Below, in pieces: positions 53,887 through 62,956 of a stretch of DNA of 64,000 nt; within the stretch, counting starts at the first letter, position 1, and each line of letters opens with the position of its first letter. The DNA is from Candidatus Omnitrophota bacterium (GTDB lineage Bacteria > Omnitrophota > Omnitrophia > Omnitrophales > Aquincolibacteriaceae), in assembly GCA_903820505.1 (NCBI GenBank), contig CAIJHQ010000045.1, positions 1 to 64,000 on the forward strand, read 5' to 3'. A program made the position numbers and the translations under genes. The notes beneath the pieces were generated by a model, which was not told where the DNA came from, ran no database searches, and saw only the letters and a list, made by a program, of their open reading frames with translations.

Positions 53887-55683
53887 TTACGCGCATAATT
53901 TCTTTAGCAAAAAATGTTCGCCGAGCAAAAGGCCATCAATATCACTGTTTTCAAATACATGCATGCTATCACTGAGCGAATGAGCGATGGGCTCCCCATG
54001 CAAATTAAAAGAAGTATTCAGAATCGCCCCAACTCCAGTGAGCAATTCGAACTCTTTTATGATGGCATAATACCCAGGATTGGTCAAAGCTGTTACGAGC
54101 TGCGGCCGCGCGGTTTTGTCATAAGGATGCAATGCTGCTGGAAAATGGGTTCGAGCAAGCGGAGTGGTGTCAAAAGCAATGGTCATGTAGGGAGCTAAAA
54201 ATCTCTTCGGATTGACCAAATAATCATCCTGTCTTTCGCTTAAAATGCTGGGAGTAAATGGCATCCAGAAGTCACGATTCTTGATCTTTTCGTTGATTTT
54301 TGCGATCATCCCAAAATCCCGTGGATCCGCCATAATGGATCGATTGCCAAGCGCCCGCGGTCCAAATTCACATCGACCGGCCGCGCGGGCGATCACCTTC
54401 CCTTGAGCTAAAAGTTTTGCAACCTGTCGGGGCGTTGCGCTAAAAATGACACTATATTTTTTATCGTATCCATTCCGACGGATAAAATCCGCTGCTTCAG
54501 CGTCGGTATCTTCCCCGAGGTAGGCATTTTCCATGGGAAAAAGCTCTTCCATACTCAAGCGATGTTTGGACAAATAGTCAGCCTCGGCGTAATAGCAAGC
54601 TCCCAGGCCAAGGGATTCGTCCCCCGCTCCTGGGCAGCAAAAGATCTCACGAAGCCCTTCGATCTCTCCAATAGTTTTTAGAGCTTTGATATTCAGGGCA
54701 ACTCCGCCTGAAAATACGGCCCGGTCAATCCCAAAATGGCGGAGTGCATTTGTAACCCATTGTGAAAGCATGTCTTCTGTATATTTTTGCAGAGCTCCGG
54801 CAATAGCATCAAAGCGGTAACCTTCCAACCGATCCTTGAAAAAGAAAAAAAGATCACTCGGCTTTTCTCTATATTTAAACTCCAGGCCATCAACGTACAT
54901 TGTTTTAGCAAATATTTCATACGGCCCCTTAATGTAGGCGTCTTTAGCATAAGGCGCGAGTCCCATAACTTTATATTCGTGCTCATTCGGCTTCATGCCA
55001 AGAAGAAGCGTGATATAGCGATAAAGCCTTCCAATGAAAAAGGTGGTGCTCTTGGCCACCATTATCAAACGATCGTCCTCAGCAACGCTAATCGAAGCAG
55101 ATACACCATCGCCATAGGCATCCATAGTAAAAACAAGGCAAGGTTTCTTTCGAAATGGACTCGCATAATAGGCATAGGCGGCGTGAGCGCTGTGATGATA
55201 AACGTGCACGATTTTGTCTATGGAAACGCCTATTTGGCTGGAAATCGTTTTGTGGATAAAGGACTTATAGGTTTTCCATTGAGTTTGAGAATCCGTAAAA
55301 TCGATTTGATCCCAGCCCCCTGGATACTGCGCTGTGTCAATCTTGTCCTTAAAAACATCCACCCACCGAGGATTTTTCCCCTCGAGCAATTTAGGCTTCC
55401 AAAACTCGTACTGAGATCGCAAGTAGTCTCGAGTGGAGAAACTTGAAAAATGTTTTGTGATCTGATAATCAGCAGGAATATGTTCCGACCCGATAGCCAC
55501 AAGATCAAGTTGGGCGCCTGAAATATTACTTTGTTTCATGCAAAATTCGATCGCTTTTTTAGGGTAGGACATTTCATTTTTCTGGCGCGAATATCGCTCT
55601 TCTGAAATGCATGATACAATCCGTCCATCGATCATTAAGCACGCAGTTGTAAGCTGCCCTAAGCTTAATCCTAAAATCTTCAT
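53887..55683 (-). CDS. NodU/CmcH family carbamoyltransferase (second copy)
   Basis: 598 residues with the same architecture as 22082-23899: ILGLSLGQLTTACLMIDGR, VYHHSAHAAYAYYASPF, TMDAYGDGVSAS, SGGVALNIKALK, AAGRCEFGPRALGNRSIMAD and ILNTSFNLHGEPI. It is clearly a divergent paralogue, not a duplicate of the first gene, and here no SxtJ or DUF5989 gene accompanies it. It probably carbamoylates a sugar of the sulfated glycan. About 370 bases upstream hold no clear gene. Confidence 0.92.
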   Translation of the reverse strand: MKILGLSLGQLTTACLMIDGRIVSCISEERYSRQKNEMSYPKKAIEFCMKQSNISGAQLDLVAIGSEHIPADYQITKHFSSFSTRDYLRSQYEFWKPKLLEGKNPRWVDVFKDKIDTAQYPGGWDQIDFTDSQTQWKTYKSFIHKTISSQIGVSIDKIVHVYHHSAHAAYAYYASPFRKKPCLVFTMDAYGDGVSASISVAEDDRLIMVAKSTTFFIGRLYRYITLLLGMKPNEHEYKVMGLAPYAKDAYIKGPYEIFAKTMYVDGLEFKYREKPSDLFFFFKDRLEGYRFDAIAGALQKYTEDMLSQWVTNALRHFGIDRAVFSGGVALNIKALKTIGEIEGLREIFCCPGAGDESLGLGACYYAEADYLSKHRLSMEELFPMENAYLGEDTDAEAADFIRRNGYDKKYSVIFSATPRQVAKLLAQGKVIARAAGRCEFGPRALGNRSIMADPRDFGMIAKINEKIKNRDFWMPFTPSILSERQDDYLVNPKRFLAPYMTIAFDTTPLARTHFPAALHPYDKTARPQLVTALTNPGYYAIIKEFELLTGVGAILNTSFNLHGEPIAHSLSDSMHVFENSDIDGLLLGEHFLLKKLCA

Positions 55684-56055
55684 ACCCCCCCCATTCTAAT
55701 ATGCACGCTAATGCTAACTGGACACGACTTGCAAGTGCTCAAAAAGAAATTCCTTCTATTGAATTGATAGAATCCAGAAGTCCAAAACGGCCCCAGTCTG
55801 CTATAAGGGCTAAGAACTAGACGACGCATAACATAACTGCTTTCAAAATCAGGCAGCGAACACGAGTAACAATAGCACCTCCCCGCAAGGCCGCTGAGCA
55901 TCTCTTGAACAATAGCCCCGCCCCAGGCCCTCAATATACGTATGAATTACCGGAAGCTCCCGCAACACGCCTGATCCTGGCACTGTCGCCGTGAAATCGG
56001 CAAGATAAACAATAAATCTCCCAGCAGATTGATTTCACCCCTCAAACAAGAAAAT
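55684..56055. other. Intergenic stretch without a supported gene
   Basis: The 372 bases between the GT2 and carbamoyltransferase genes carry one minus-strand ORF of 84 codons (55680-55934) whose stop overlaps the carbamoyltransferase ATG. Its translation is cysteine/serine/phenylalanine-rich without a recognisable domain, so I do not call it. No clear promoter, hairpin or RNA was seen. Confidence 0.5.
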
Positions 56056-56835
56056 TCACAAAATACCGTTCGGGCAACTTTGATCGTTGCTAGATGGGAG
56101 GACCAATCCATAGGGATGAAAAGGGTTTGTTTTAAACTCCCGGCCATATTGACGAAGCAGTTCATGTCCGTAAGAAATTATTGCATTCAACTTCAAGCGG
56201 CTCATATTCTCATGGTGCCGCCGGTACTTAAACAATGCACTGGGAACAGCTTTCCCTTTTTTTCCCCGGGTAAGGAGCCGGAGCGTGAGATTATAATTTT
56301 CAAGACCGCAATTCTTTTCGGCGGTCTCGTAAAATCCAGAGGCCGCAAGGTCGTCCTTCCGGTAGACCGTTCCGGTTGCAAAAAAGTCGCCCCTTGTAAA
56401 AATCTCTTCCACATCAAACTCGGGCAACGTTTTTTTGAATTGCTCCTCTTCGCTGTAATACTCGATATAGTCTTTGCAGTAATAAAAATCAAAACCAGGA
56501 TAACTCTGGATAGCTTTATCCATCGTCCGCAGGAACCCCGGCTCCAACAGATCATCCGCATCAACCCGAACGACCCGATCGTGCTGGGCCATGGAAAACC
56601 CAAGATTGCAGGCAGATTCCAACCCGTGATTGGCTGTCCGCCGCAAAACAAACCCTTGTTGTCCCTCAAACGACCGCAGGATCGCCGAAGAATCATCCGT
56701 ACTGCCGTCATCAATACAAATCAGCTCGAAACAATCTCGTGGATATTCCTGCCCCAGCACAGACTCCACGCTGGTCCGGACATATTTCCCCGTGTTATAG
56801 CAAGCAGTGACAAGTGAAAACCGGGTCCAACTCAT
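56056..56835 (-). CDS. GT2 glycosyltransferase
   Basis: 259 residues. N-terminal FSLVTACYNTGKYVRTSVES, ICIDDGSTDDSSAILRS, and VVRVDADDLLEPGFLRTMD (DxD) define a GT-A enzyme; SGFYETAEKNCGLENYNLTL follows. The ATG shares one base with the neuB stop (TAATG). It presumably adds a sugar, perhaps derived from the nonulosonate branch next door; donor specificity cannot be read. Confidence 0.9.
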   Translation of the reverse strand: MSWTRFSLVTACYNTGKYVRTSVESVLGQEYPRDCFELICIDDGSTDDSSAILRSFEGQQGFVLRRTANHGLESACNLGFSMAQHDRVVRVDADDLLEPGFLRTMDKAIQSYPGFDFYYCKDYIEYYSEEEQFKKTLPEFDVEEIFTRGDFFATGTVYRKDDLAASGFYETAEKNCGLENYNLTLRLLTRGKKGKAVPSALFKYRRHHENMSRLKLNAIISYGHELLRQYGREFKTNPFHPYGLVLPSSNDQSCPNGIL

Positions 56836-57920
56836 TAGCGGATATCCCGCTTATGAAATGGTTCTCCAAATGCCAAGTCCCTCTCGAGGGTTTTCCCGAT
56901 CAATTTACTCATTTCATTCGGGAGAAAAGCACCGGGCGCAACTGGACGCAACATTTCGATGTCGTCCCCGGACAGCACCTCCCCCTTTTTCAGATCACGG
57001 GCCGCCCGACAGCAACGCCGCTGGATCAACACGGTCTCCTTTTCATTCGCCTCAATCTTCTTGACGCCATCCCCTAAGGCATATTCAAGCTCTCGTACAC
57101 GCTCGACCATACACTTCCAGCCTTCCGGATCCATGGAAAATCCGTGGTCCGGACCGACCTGATCTCGATTGTCCGTGAAATGCTTCTCAATAGCCCGAGC
57201 TCCAAGCGCTACCGCCCCAAGCACCGTGGCATGGCCCGGAGTGTGATCGCTCAACCCAAGCACGACGTCAGGAAAAGCCCGGGCATAGGTACGCAGAACC
57301 TCCAACTGGACATATTTAAAATTCTCCAAACTCCCGGTGTAATTTGTATTGCACTGCATCAGGCACAACTCGGGATTGATGGATGCTATCTCCCTCACGG
57401 CAGCTTCCACCTCTGAGAAATCAGAGGCGCCGGTCGCGAGAAACACGGGCTTTTTCTTGGCCGCGACCCTCCGGATTGCCTCATGCCATGTAATGTCGCC
57501 TGATCCAATCTTATAAGCCGGAACAAACTCCTCCAGCATGTCAATGGCTTCAAGGTCATAGGGCGCAGACAAAAAGTGGATACCCGCTTTGAGGCAAGTA
57601 TCGGAAAGAACTGAAGTCCATTCCCACGGAATGCTTGCGTCGCGATAGACATCGAAGACCGACTTTTTCCATTTTGCCTGATGGGACTGCTGGGCCCCAA
57701 ATTTTCTAAAACCAATATCGCTGACGATCTTTTCCGCACGGAAATGCTGGAACTTCGCGGCATCCGCACCCGCCTCTTTCGCCAAAAAGATCAACTCCTT
57801 GGCTTTTTCGAGGTCGCCATTATGGTTCGCAGCAATGTCGGCAATAAAATACACGGGGTGAGAGAGTCCTATCAGTCGTTCGCGAACCTTAATCACGGGC
57901 TTATTTGGCGCTAGCGTCAT
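56835..57920 (-). CDS. neuB: NeuB family N-acetylneuraminate (nonulosonate) synthase
   Basis: 361 residues. The TIM-barrel part has YFIADIAANHNGDLEKAKEL, KFQHFRAEKIV, YKIGSGDITWHEAIRRVA, LMQCNTNYTG and GLSDHTPGHATVLGAVALGA, and an SAF antifreeze-like domain closes the protein (VLSGDDIEMLRPVAPGAFLP). It condenses phosphoenolpyruvate with a six-carbon amino sugar to make a sialic-acid-like sugar. Which nonulosonate is made is open: no CMP-nonulosonate synthetase or PseC/PseG-type gene is in the window. Confidence 0.93.
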   Translation of the reverse strand: MTLAPNKPVIKVRERLIGLSHPVYFIADIAANHNGDLEKAKELIFLAKEAGADAAKFQHFRAEKIVSDIGFRKFGAQQSHQAKWKKSVFDVYRDASIPWEWTSVLSDTCLKAGIHFLSAPYDLEAIDMLEEFVPAYKIGSGDITWHEAIRRVAAKKKPVFLATGASDFSEVEAAVREIASINPELCLMQCNTNYTGSLENFKYVQLEVLRTYARAFPDVVLGLSDHTPGHATVLGAVALGARAIEKHFTDNRDQVGPDHGFSMDPEGWKCMVERVRELEYALGDGVKKIEANEKETVLIQRRCCRAARDLKKGEVLSGDDIEMLRPVAPGAFLPNEMSKLIGKTLERDLAFGEPFHKRDIR

Positions 57921-57926
57921 ACTGGT

Positions 57927-58856
57927 CTATCTCCCATGGCGAGCATTAAAATCGTCAACAAGACATTCCACAGTCTTAGCGATCGGCGGCAACGATGCGC
58001 CGGTCGCACGTTCAAACTTTTTGACATCGAGCGCTAAATAAGCGGGCCGCCGGGGAAATAGGCTCGAGTTCGCCATGCTGATCTTTCGGCATCTGGTCGA
58101 ATCCCAGCCTAGCCGCCTGGAAATCGATAATGCGAACTCGTACTTTGAAACAGCATCACGGGATGCAATATGGTAAACGCCCTTGAGTCTTTTTTTGAAC
58201 GCCAAGGACAAAGCTTCCGCAAACAGGCGGACATGGATCGAGCTTGTAACATAATCGTCAAAAAGATCGGCTTCTTTTCTGTGAGCAAGGGCATTTTCGA
58301 GCCACTCCACAAAAGTATGGCTCTTTTCCCAGCCCCGATATCCAACGATATTGGTTCGCGCCAGCAACGCGTTCGGATTCGTCTCAAGAATCTTTCGTTC
58401 GCACGCAACTTTGGTCGCGCCATATAAATTGACCGGGTTGATCGCATCACCCTCGCGAAGCAATCCCAATTTCATGCCGTCAAAAACTTGATCGCTCGAG
58501 ATCTGGATAAAATAGGCCCCGGAGGCCGCCGAAATGTCGCTTAAAAAAACCGGGAGCTGGACGTTGTACACCTCCGCAAGTTCCGGGCAGGCCTCGCAAT
58601 CGCCAATATCCGCAAGCGCTATTGAATTGATAACAAGATCCGGCTTTTCAGAAAGCAAAAGATTTTTAATCGCTTTTTGCTGAGTTAAGACGTCCAATCG
58701 TATATGGACATAACGCGCCTTCAACTGAGCCCCCGAAGATGGCAAGGCCTTGGGAGAAGTCGAGATCCCAAAAACTTCCGCCTTTGCATCACGGCAAAAA
58801 TGCTGAACAAGGGCTTGCCCTAACAAACCGCTATCTCCGAGGATAACTGTCTTCAT
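57927..58856 (-). CDS. RmlD-like SDR, dTDP-4-dehydrorhamnose reductase family
   Basis: About 309 residues. Rossmann motif VILGDSGLLGQALVQHF at the start, then DLVINSIALADIGDCEACPE, ISSDQVFDG and NLYGATKVACERKIL with the catalytic YxxxK-like pair. These match the RmlD branch of SDR enzymes that reduce dTDP-4-keto sugars. Start at 58856 is chosen since the extra seven codons precede the fold without a ribosome site. It lies six bases from neuB and may supply or modify a sugar in the same pathway. Confidence 0.88.
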   Translation of the reverse strand: MKTVILGDSGLLGQALVQHFCRDAKAEVFGISTSPKALPSSGAQLKARYVHIRLDVLTQQKAIKNLLLSEKPDLVINSIALADIGDCEACPELAEVYNVQLPVFLSDISAASGAYFIQISSDQVFDGMKLGLLREGDAINPVNLYGATKVACERKILETNPNALLARTNIVGYRGWEKSHTFVEWLENALAHRKEADLFDDYVTSSIHVRLFAEALSLAFKKRLKGVYHIASRDAVSKYEFALSISRRLGWDSTRCRKISMANSSLFPRRPAYLALDVKKFERATGASLPPIAKTVECLVDDFNARHGR

Positions 58857-59095
58857 TGGATCAATGGCTCCAATCAATTTCGAGTTTTCTTAAAACACCC
58901 AGTAAGCTTTTTCAACTGCGTCCGCGCTCCATCCATCGCACCACACAGCGTCTTCGCAGAGAAATCTCGCTTAAAATTCGACCTTAAAAAAATCCTGCCC
59001 CTGCACAGAGACATTTACGATAAGGGGTCTGCCCACACGACACAGCAAATCGTCTCCATCCCGCCTCTTAGTTTCTGTGGTTAAATCTTTCCCGC

Positions 59096-60574
59096 CTACA
59101 CCGGCCCTCTTCCCTCGCATATTTTATTCATTAAAATATTCAGGATGGAGAATTTACGATTTAAAAGAAAAAGCAAGGGAAAGCAAAAGATCACATAAAA
59201 ACCACTCTGGCACAATATTCCTGCCGCTGTTATCTGCGGAGGTGAGAAATATTTGATCAGAAAAAAGACAAAGATCAACAAATACAAGAAGCAAGCTGTT
59301 AATTTCAAATAAAACTCTAAAGGGGCCCACACCCCTTGAACATAGCGATTGGACATGAAAAACAATACCGTAAACATTAAAAATGAAATAATACATGTCG
59401 CTACGGAAAAGCCAACGATCCCCCAACCGGAATGCGCGACCCAATAGTATAACCCTAGTGATGCAAGAGCGCAGCCACCCAAAAAAGGGATCAATACCAT
59501 GTGTCGCCTTATGGTAATCAAAAAATCATTATAAGGCTGGAACAGCGCAACAAAAAAAGAGCTGAGAACAAGCATCTGCAAAGCAAGGATCGATGAAACG
59601 AATTGCGGGAGAAATACAACAACCAGTATCGGCGCTAAGAAGGCCGCCGCACCAATCAGCATGGGCATGATCAGCACATACGCTGCGGAGGATTTTTTTA
59701 GATAATCAGCAGCCCCATGCACTTCTCCGGCCAATGCGAACTTCTCTTGTCCGTGAGGAAAAAGAACTATGGCGAAAGATATCGAAAAGTTGCTGATAAA
59801 GGAACACGCCATTAAGGCAATACTGTAAAGTCCGACTTCCCGAAATCCCAAATACTTAGCAATAAAAATTCGGTCCAAACTTCTAATAACCCCAAGCAAC
59901 AGCCCTAAGGTCATCAATGGAAAACCCGTCGCTAGAAGCGGCTTCAATTTTCGAAGATCAAAAAACCAGTGAAAATTGAAAGGATGCTTCGCTAAAAGAT
60001 AAACAACATTAAAAAGAAGGCTGAGCGCCATGGCAAAAATAAACCCATAAATGCGGAAAAAGTAGGTCAGTATCGCCACTAAGAAAGCATTAACTATAGC
60101 GGAAAGAAACATCTGAGATGCCTCTACGGTAAATTGCTTAAATGCGCGCAACAAAGAAATCAGGACGTTGTTGATTCGCTGAAGAACAACAACTGCGGCA
60201 ATAAGGAAAAGACCCCAAACGATTTCTTTCTGGTAGTGGTGACGCGCAAAAAACGCAAACGCTGCAATTCCCAAGGCAACCAGAACAGAGGATGCGAGAA
60301 CAAAGGAAAAAGCTAAATTTTTCAATTCCTGAGCATGAGCCTCCTCTCCCTTAGCCCGACGATATGGGATATCTCTATTAATTGCCGTCATAATTCCCAT
60401 CGTTGAATACTTGGAGTAGTCAACGATGACCTGAAGTGTTGCCCAAATCCCGGTTTGCACCGGTCCTAGGATGTTCCGGGAAATAACAGCAGCAACTAAC
60501 GTGATTAGCTGGGTCAAAAAAGTACTGCCGGCATAAACTCCTACCTGAGAGAAGATTTCCTTGCTTCGCTTCAT
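59096..60574 (-). CDS. Polysaccharide flippase (Wzx-like, second copy)
   Basis: 492 residues with about 14 hydrophobic segments. The start reads EIFSQVGVYAGSTFLTQLIT and NILGPVQTGIWATLQVIVDY. It is a paralogue of 45025-46533, sharing motif order such as KYLGFREVGLYSIALMA. The start overlaps the methyltransferase stop by four bases. Two flippases in one 20-kb block suggest either two glycan products or two modules brought together. Confidence 0.91.
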   Translation of the reverse strand: MKRSKEIFSQVGVYAGSTFLTQLITLVAAVISRNILGPVQTGIWATLQVIVDYSKYSTMGIMTAINRDIPYRRAKGEEAHAQELKNLAFSFVLASSVLVALGIAAFAFFARHHYQKEIVWGLFLIAAVVVLQRINNVLISLLRAFKQFTVEASQMFLSAIVNAFLVAILTYFFRIYGFIFAMALSLLFNVVYLLAKHPFNFHWFFDLRKLKPLLATGFPLMTLGLLLGVIRSLDRIFIAKYLGFREVGLYSIALMACSFISNFSISFAIVLFPHGQEKFALAGEVHGAADYLKKSSAAYVLIMPMLIGAAAFLAPILVVVFLPQFVSSILALQMLVLSSFFVALFQPYNDFLITIRRHMVLIPFLGGCALASLGLYYWVAHSGWGIVGFSVATCIISFLMFTVLFFMSNRYVQGVWAPLEFYLKLTACFLYLLIFVFFLIKYFSPPQITAAGILCQSGFYVIFCFPLLFLLNRKFSILNILMNKICEGRGPV

Positions 60575-61371
60575 ACAGTTTCGACCTTCTTAAAAAGGCG
60601 CACTGTGCAGCCCCAGTACGCAGGGTCCGCACATAGCCCTGCCGTAATTTGCGTTGACCGGAGTTGCAAACAACCGCACTTTTCAAAAACTCGCCGATAG
60701 TTGCGCGCAAATACATAGTTTGAATTTGCGGTTTCTGGCTCAACAGTGCAAATATATTTCTTTGAAACGCGTACCATTTCGGTGAATAGCCTATTCTGCG
60801 CAGGATGAATGTGCATGGCAACGCCCATAGTAAAAATTAAATCCATGGAATTGGATTCCATCTGGGGAAGCAAATCCTCCATGCTTCCTCGAAATAAAAT
60901 CATTTTTTTATATAGTTCCGGAAAAGATATTTCCATTTGTACCATTGCGCTTGGATTGATTTCCAACCCATAAAGAAGGCCGTATCCGAACCGGTGAAGC
61001 CACTGAAGATTAGCCCCGGCATTGCAGCCTATCTCCAGGATGGCATCCGATTGCAAAACGTGTGGCGCCCAGAAGTCCCGTAAAAACTCAACAATGTCGG
61101 ATTTTTTTTCCGCGTAAAGCTTGGGACGATTTCCATCACTCGGCGAATTATTATCAACGCCCGCCCAAAACTCAGCGCATTCAATTTGAGAATAAATCCA
61201 GGGCATAACGATTCCCGCCTCATTCGCTGTTTGGTTTATAAAAGTGATCTTTTCCTTCCAAAATCTACGCTTGGATAGCGCTAACGTTCTGGGTTGATAA
61301 AAAAAGTTGCCAATAACTCTGTGAAAAATGAAGCGATACATCTTTCGAGCAAAGCTGTTCTGTTTAGACAC
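60571..61371 (-). CDS. SAM-dependent methyltransferase, class I
   Basis: 266 residues. After an N-terminal extension of about 85 residues come motif I AILEIGCNAGANLQWLHRFG, GLEINPSAMVQME and LIFTMGVAMHIHPAQNRLF. This last string resembles the pseudaminic/legionaminic-cluster methyltransferases often found beside neuB genes. Overlaps of eight and four bases with its neighbours put it in the operon. Target unknown. Confidence 0.86.
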   Translation of the reverse strand: MSKQNSFARKMYRFIFHRVIGNFFYQPRTLALSKRRFWKEKITFINQTANEAGIVMPWIYSQIECAEFWAGVDNNSPSDGNRPKLYAEKKSDIVEFLRDFWAPHVLQSDAILEIGCNAGANLQWLHRFGYGLLYGLEINPSAMVQMEISFPELYKKMILFRGSMEDLLPQMESNSMDLIFTMGVAMHIHPAQNRLFTEMVRVSKKYICTVEPETANSNYVFARNYRRVFEKCGCLQLRSTQITAGLCADPAYWGCTVRLFKKVETV

Positions 61372-62956
61372 AACCCCCTCCGTCTTCGAGGTTTAACAGC
61401 TTAGCTTCTGAAACAGAGACTTTGTTTACCTTATCAGCCGTTTCCTGAAGTCGAAAGTCCGGATTGATGGCAGCCAAATAGACTGTCTCCTTAAAGGCGT
61501 TTTTATGGCGATACTTACCAGGGATCCTATATTGCTCCTTGAATCCGGTCCGCAAAAAAAGTTCAATGCTGGACGTGTTTTCAGCATAAGCACCGGCCTC
61601 AAGATATCGGAGGCCGAGGTGATCAAAAGCATAGCTTGTGGCAATCCGCACAGCTTGCGATGCATATCCCTTTTTCTGCGCACGCTTAGCAAAAATACAA
61701 ATCCCTAGACTTGCGGAATAATGAAACCGATCAATTCCAGAGATCCGTATGGTTCCGACAAGAGGGGCAGGATCATTTTTGAGAAAGATACCCCAAAAAA
61801 TGGCGCAGGGATCTGCTTGGTTGAGCCGGATAAAACTCGCGACCGAAGCCCGCGTGTGTGTGCCGTTGGGAGTGCCCGAGAGATATCGCTTCACATCTGG
61901 GTCATTAAGCCCCTGAATGTATTCCTCCGTAATATCGTCTTCACAAAGGCGGCGAAGATAAATATCCTGTCCATCAAGCAAAGGTTCCGCGCCGGGTTCG
62001 GGAAGCATGTTGTAATAAGCCTCCCCAAGAGTTCTAATGGCACAACCTGCACGATAGCGAGGGTGGTACTGAAATGTCTTTCCCATCAACATCTGGATCC
62101 ACCAGCAAGCATCGTCAAAACCAAATCGCTTGCGAAAGAGCAATGTACTTGAGAGCCGCGGATTGATTTCGAAAGGAATATACTGGCCGCGAATAAGGCG
62201 CGTTTGCAAATTAATGCATCCCTTGAGCGCTACGGCGCCAGCTATTTTCAATGCGAGAGCCTCCAGTCGCGGATCATTGACAAGCTCCGCTTCACTAGTC
62301 AACCCACCAAAACCCAAACGCCTCCGAAAGGAAATACTCGCGACAGCATTTCCATCGGAAAATATCCCGGTTGTAAATTCATCATTGGGCGCATCGAGAT
62401 ACTCCTGAAGAATCCACTCCTCACCATCGGATGGAATCGCAGATAAATCTTGCTGGCTACGAATAATCCGAAGCTTGCGGCTTCCGCTTCCGGAACGAAG
62501 TTTTGCAATAAAGGGAAACGAAAGGGCACTATGATCTTCAGATAGTAAAACGGTTTTCGGAACCGGAACGCCTAGAGAATTGAGAAAGCATGCCGTACGA
62601 TACTTGTCAAGAAAGTTGTCCAATATAAGCGGATTGTTGATTGCCAATCCAACGTTCGTTGATTGAAATACCGCTCGGTTTGCATTGACCGCGCAAATCT
62701 CCGGCTCTGAAACCGGAATAAAAAAATCGATCTTTTCCCGCACCAATAGCGTTAATAATTCGCGAACATAACTTTTTTCCTCTTGCGCGGGCGGAACAAC
62801 AAAAAAAGCATCGCAATCTAGGGATGCCTTTGGGATCGAACGGATATCACACCCCAAAATGCTCCAATTCTCCGATCGCAATGACCGTGCAATGGAGGTG
62901 CCGATATCGCCGCCGATGGCAGAGACAAGAATGCGAACGCCTTTTTTGTTAACCAT
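61364..62956 (-). CDS. ATP-grasp protein fused to a GNAT acetyltransferase domain
   Basis: 530 residues in two parts. Residues 1-325 form an ATP-grasp ligase: RILVSAIGGDIGTSIARSL, PFIAKLRSGSGSRKLRI, EEWILQEYLDAPNDEFTTG and FEINPRLSSTLLF, related to carbamoyl-phosphate-synthase-like and PylC-type proteins. From about 335 a GNAT domain follows (IYLRRLCEDDITEEYIQGLN, GYASQAVRIATSYAFDHLGL, NTSSIELFLRTGF). A ligase plus N-acetyltransferase suits amino-sugar decoration; the real substrates are unknown. Overlaps neighbours by eight bases each side. Confidence 0.88.
   Translation of the reverse strand: MVNKKGVRILVSAIGGDIGTSIARSLRSENWSILGCDIRSIPKASLDCDAFFVVPPAQEEKSYVRELLTLLVREKIDFFIPVSEPEICAVNANRAVFQSTNVGLAINNPLILDNFLDKYRTACFLNSLGVPVPKTVLLSEDHSALSFPFIAKLRSGSGSRKLRIIRSQQDLSAIPSDGEEWILQEYLDAPNDEFTTGIFSDGNAVASISFRRRLGFGGLTSEAELVNDPRLEALALKIAGAVALKGCINLQTRLIRGQYIPFEINPRLSSTLLFRKRFGFDDACWWIQMLMGKTFQYHPRYRAGCAIRTLGEAYYNMLPEPGAEPLLDGQDIYLRRLCEDDITEEYIQGLNDPDVKRYLSGTPNGTHTRASVASFIRLNQADPCAIFWGIFLKNDPAPLVGTIRISGIDRFHYSASLGICIFAKRAQKKGYASQAVRIATSYAFDHLGLRYLEAGAYAENTSSIELFLRTGFKEQYRIPGKYRHKNAFKETVYLAAINPDFRLQETADKVNKVSVSEAKLLNLEDGGGCV

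Noticed and set aside
55680-55934. 84-codon minus-strand ORF whose stop overlaps the carbamoyltransferase ATG
   Set aside because: Cysteine/serine/phenylalanine-rich translation without a domain or ribosome site; the four-base overlap alone is not enough.
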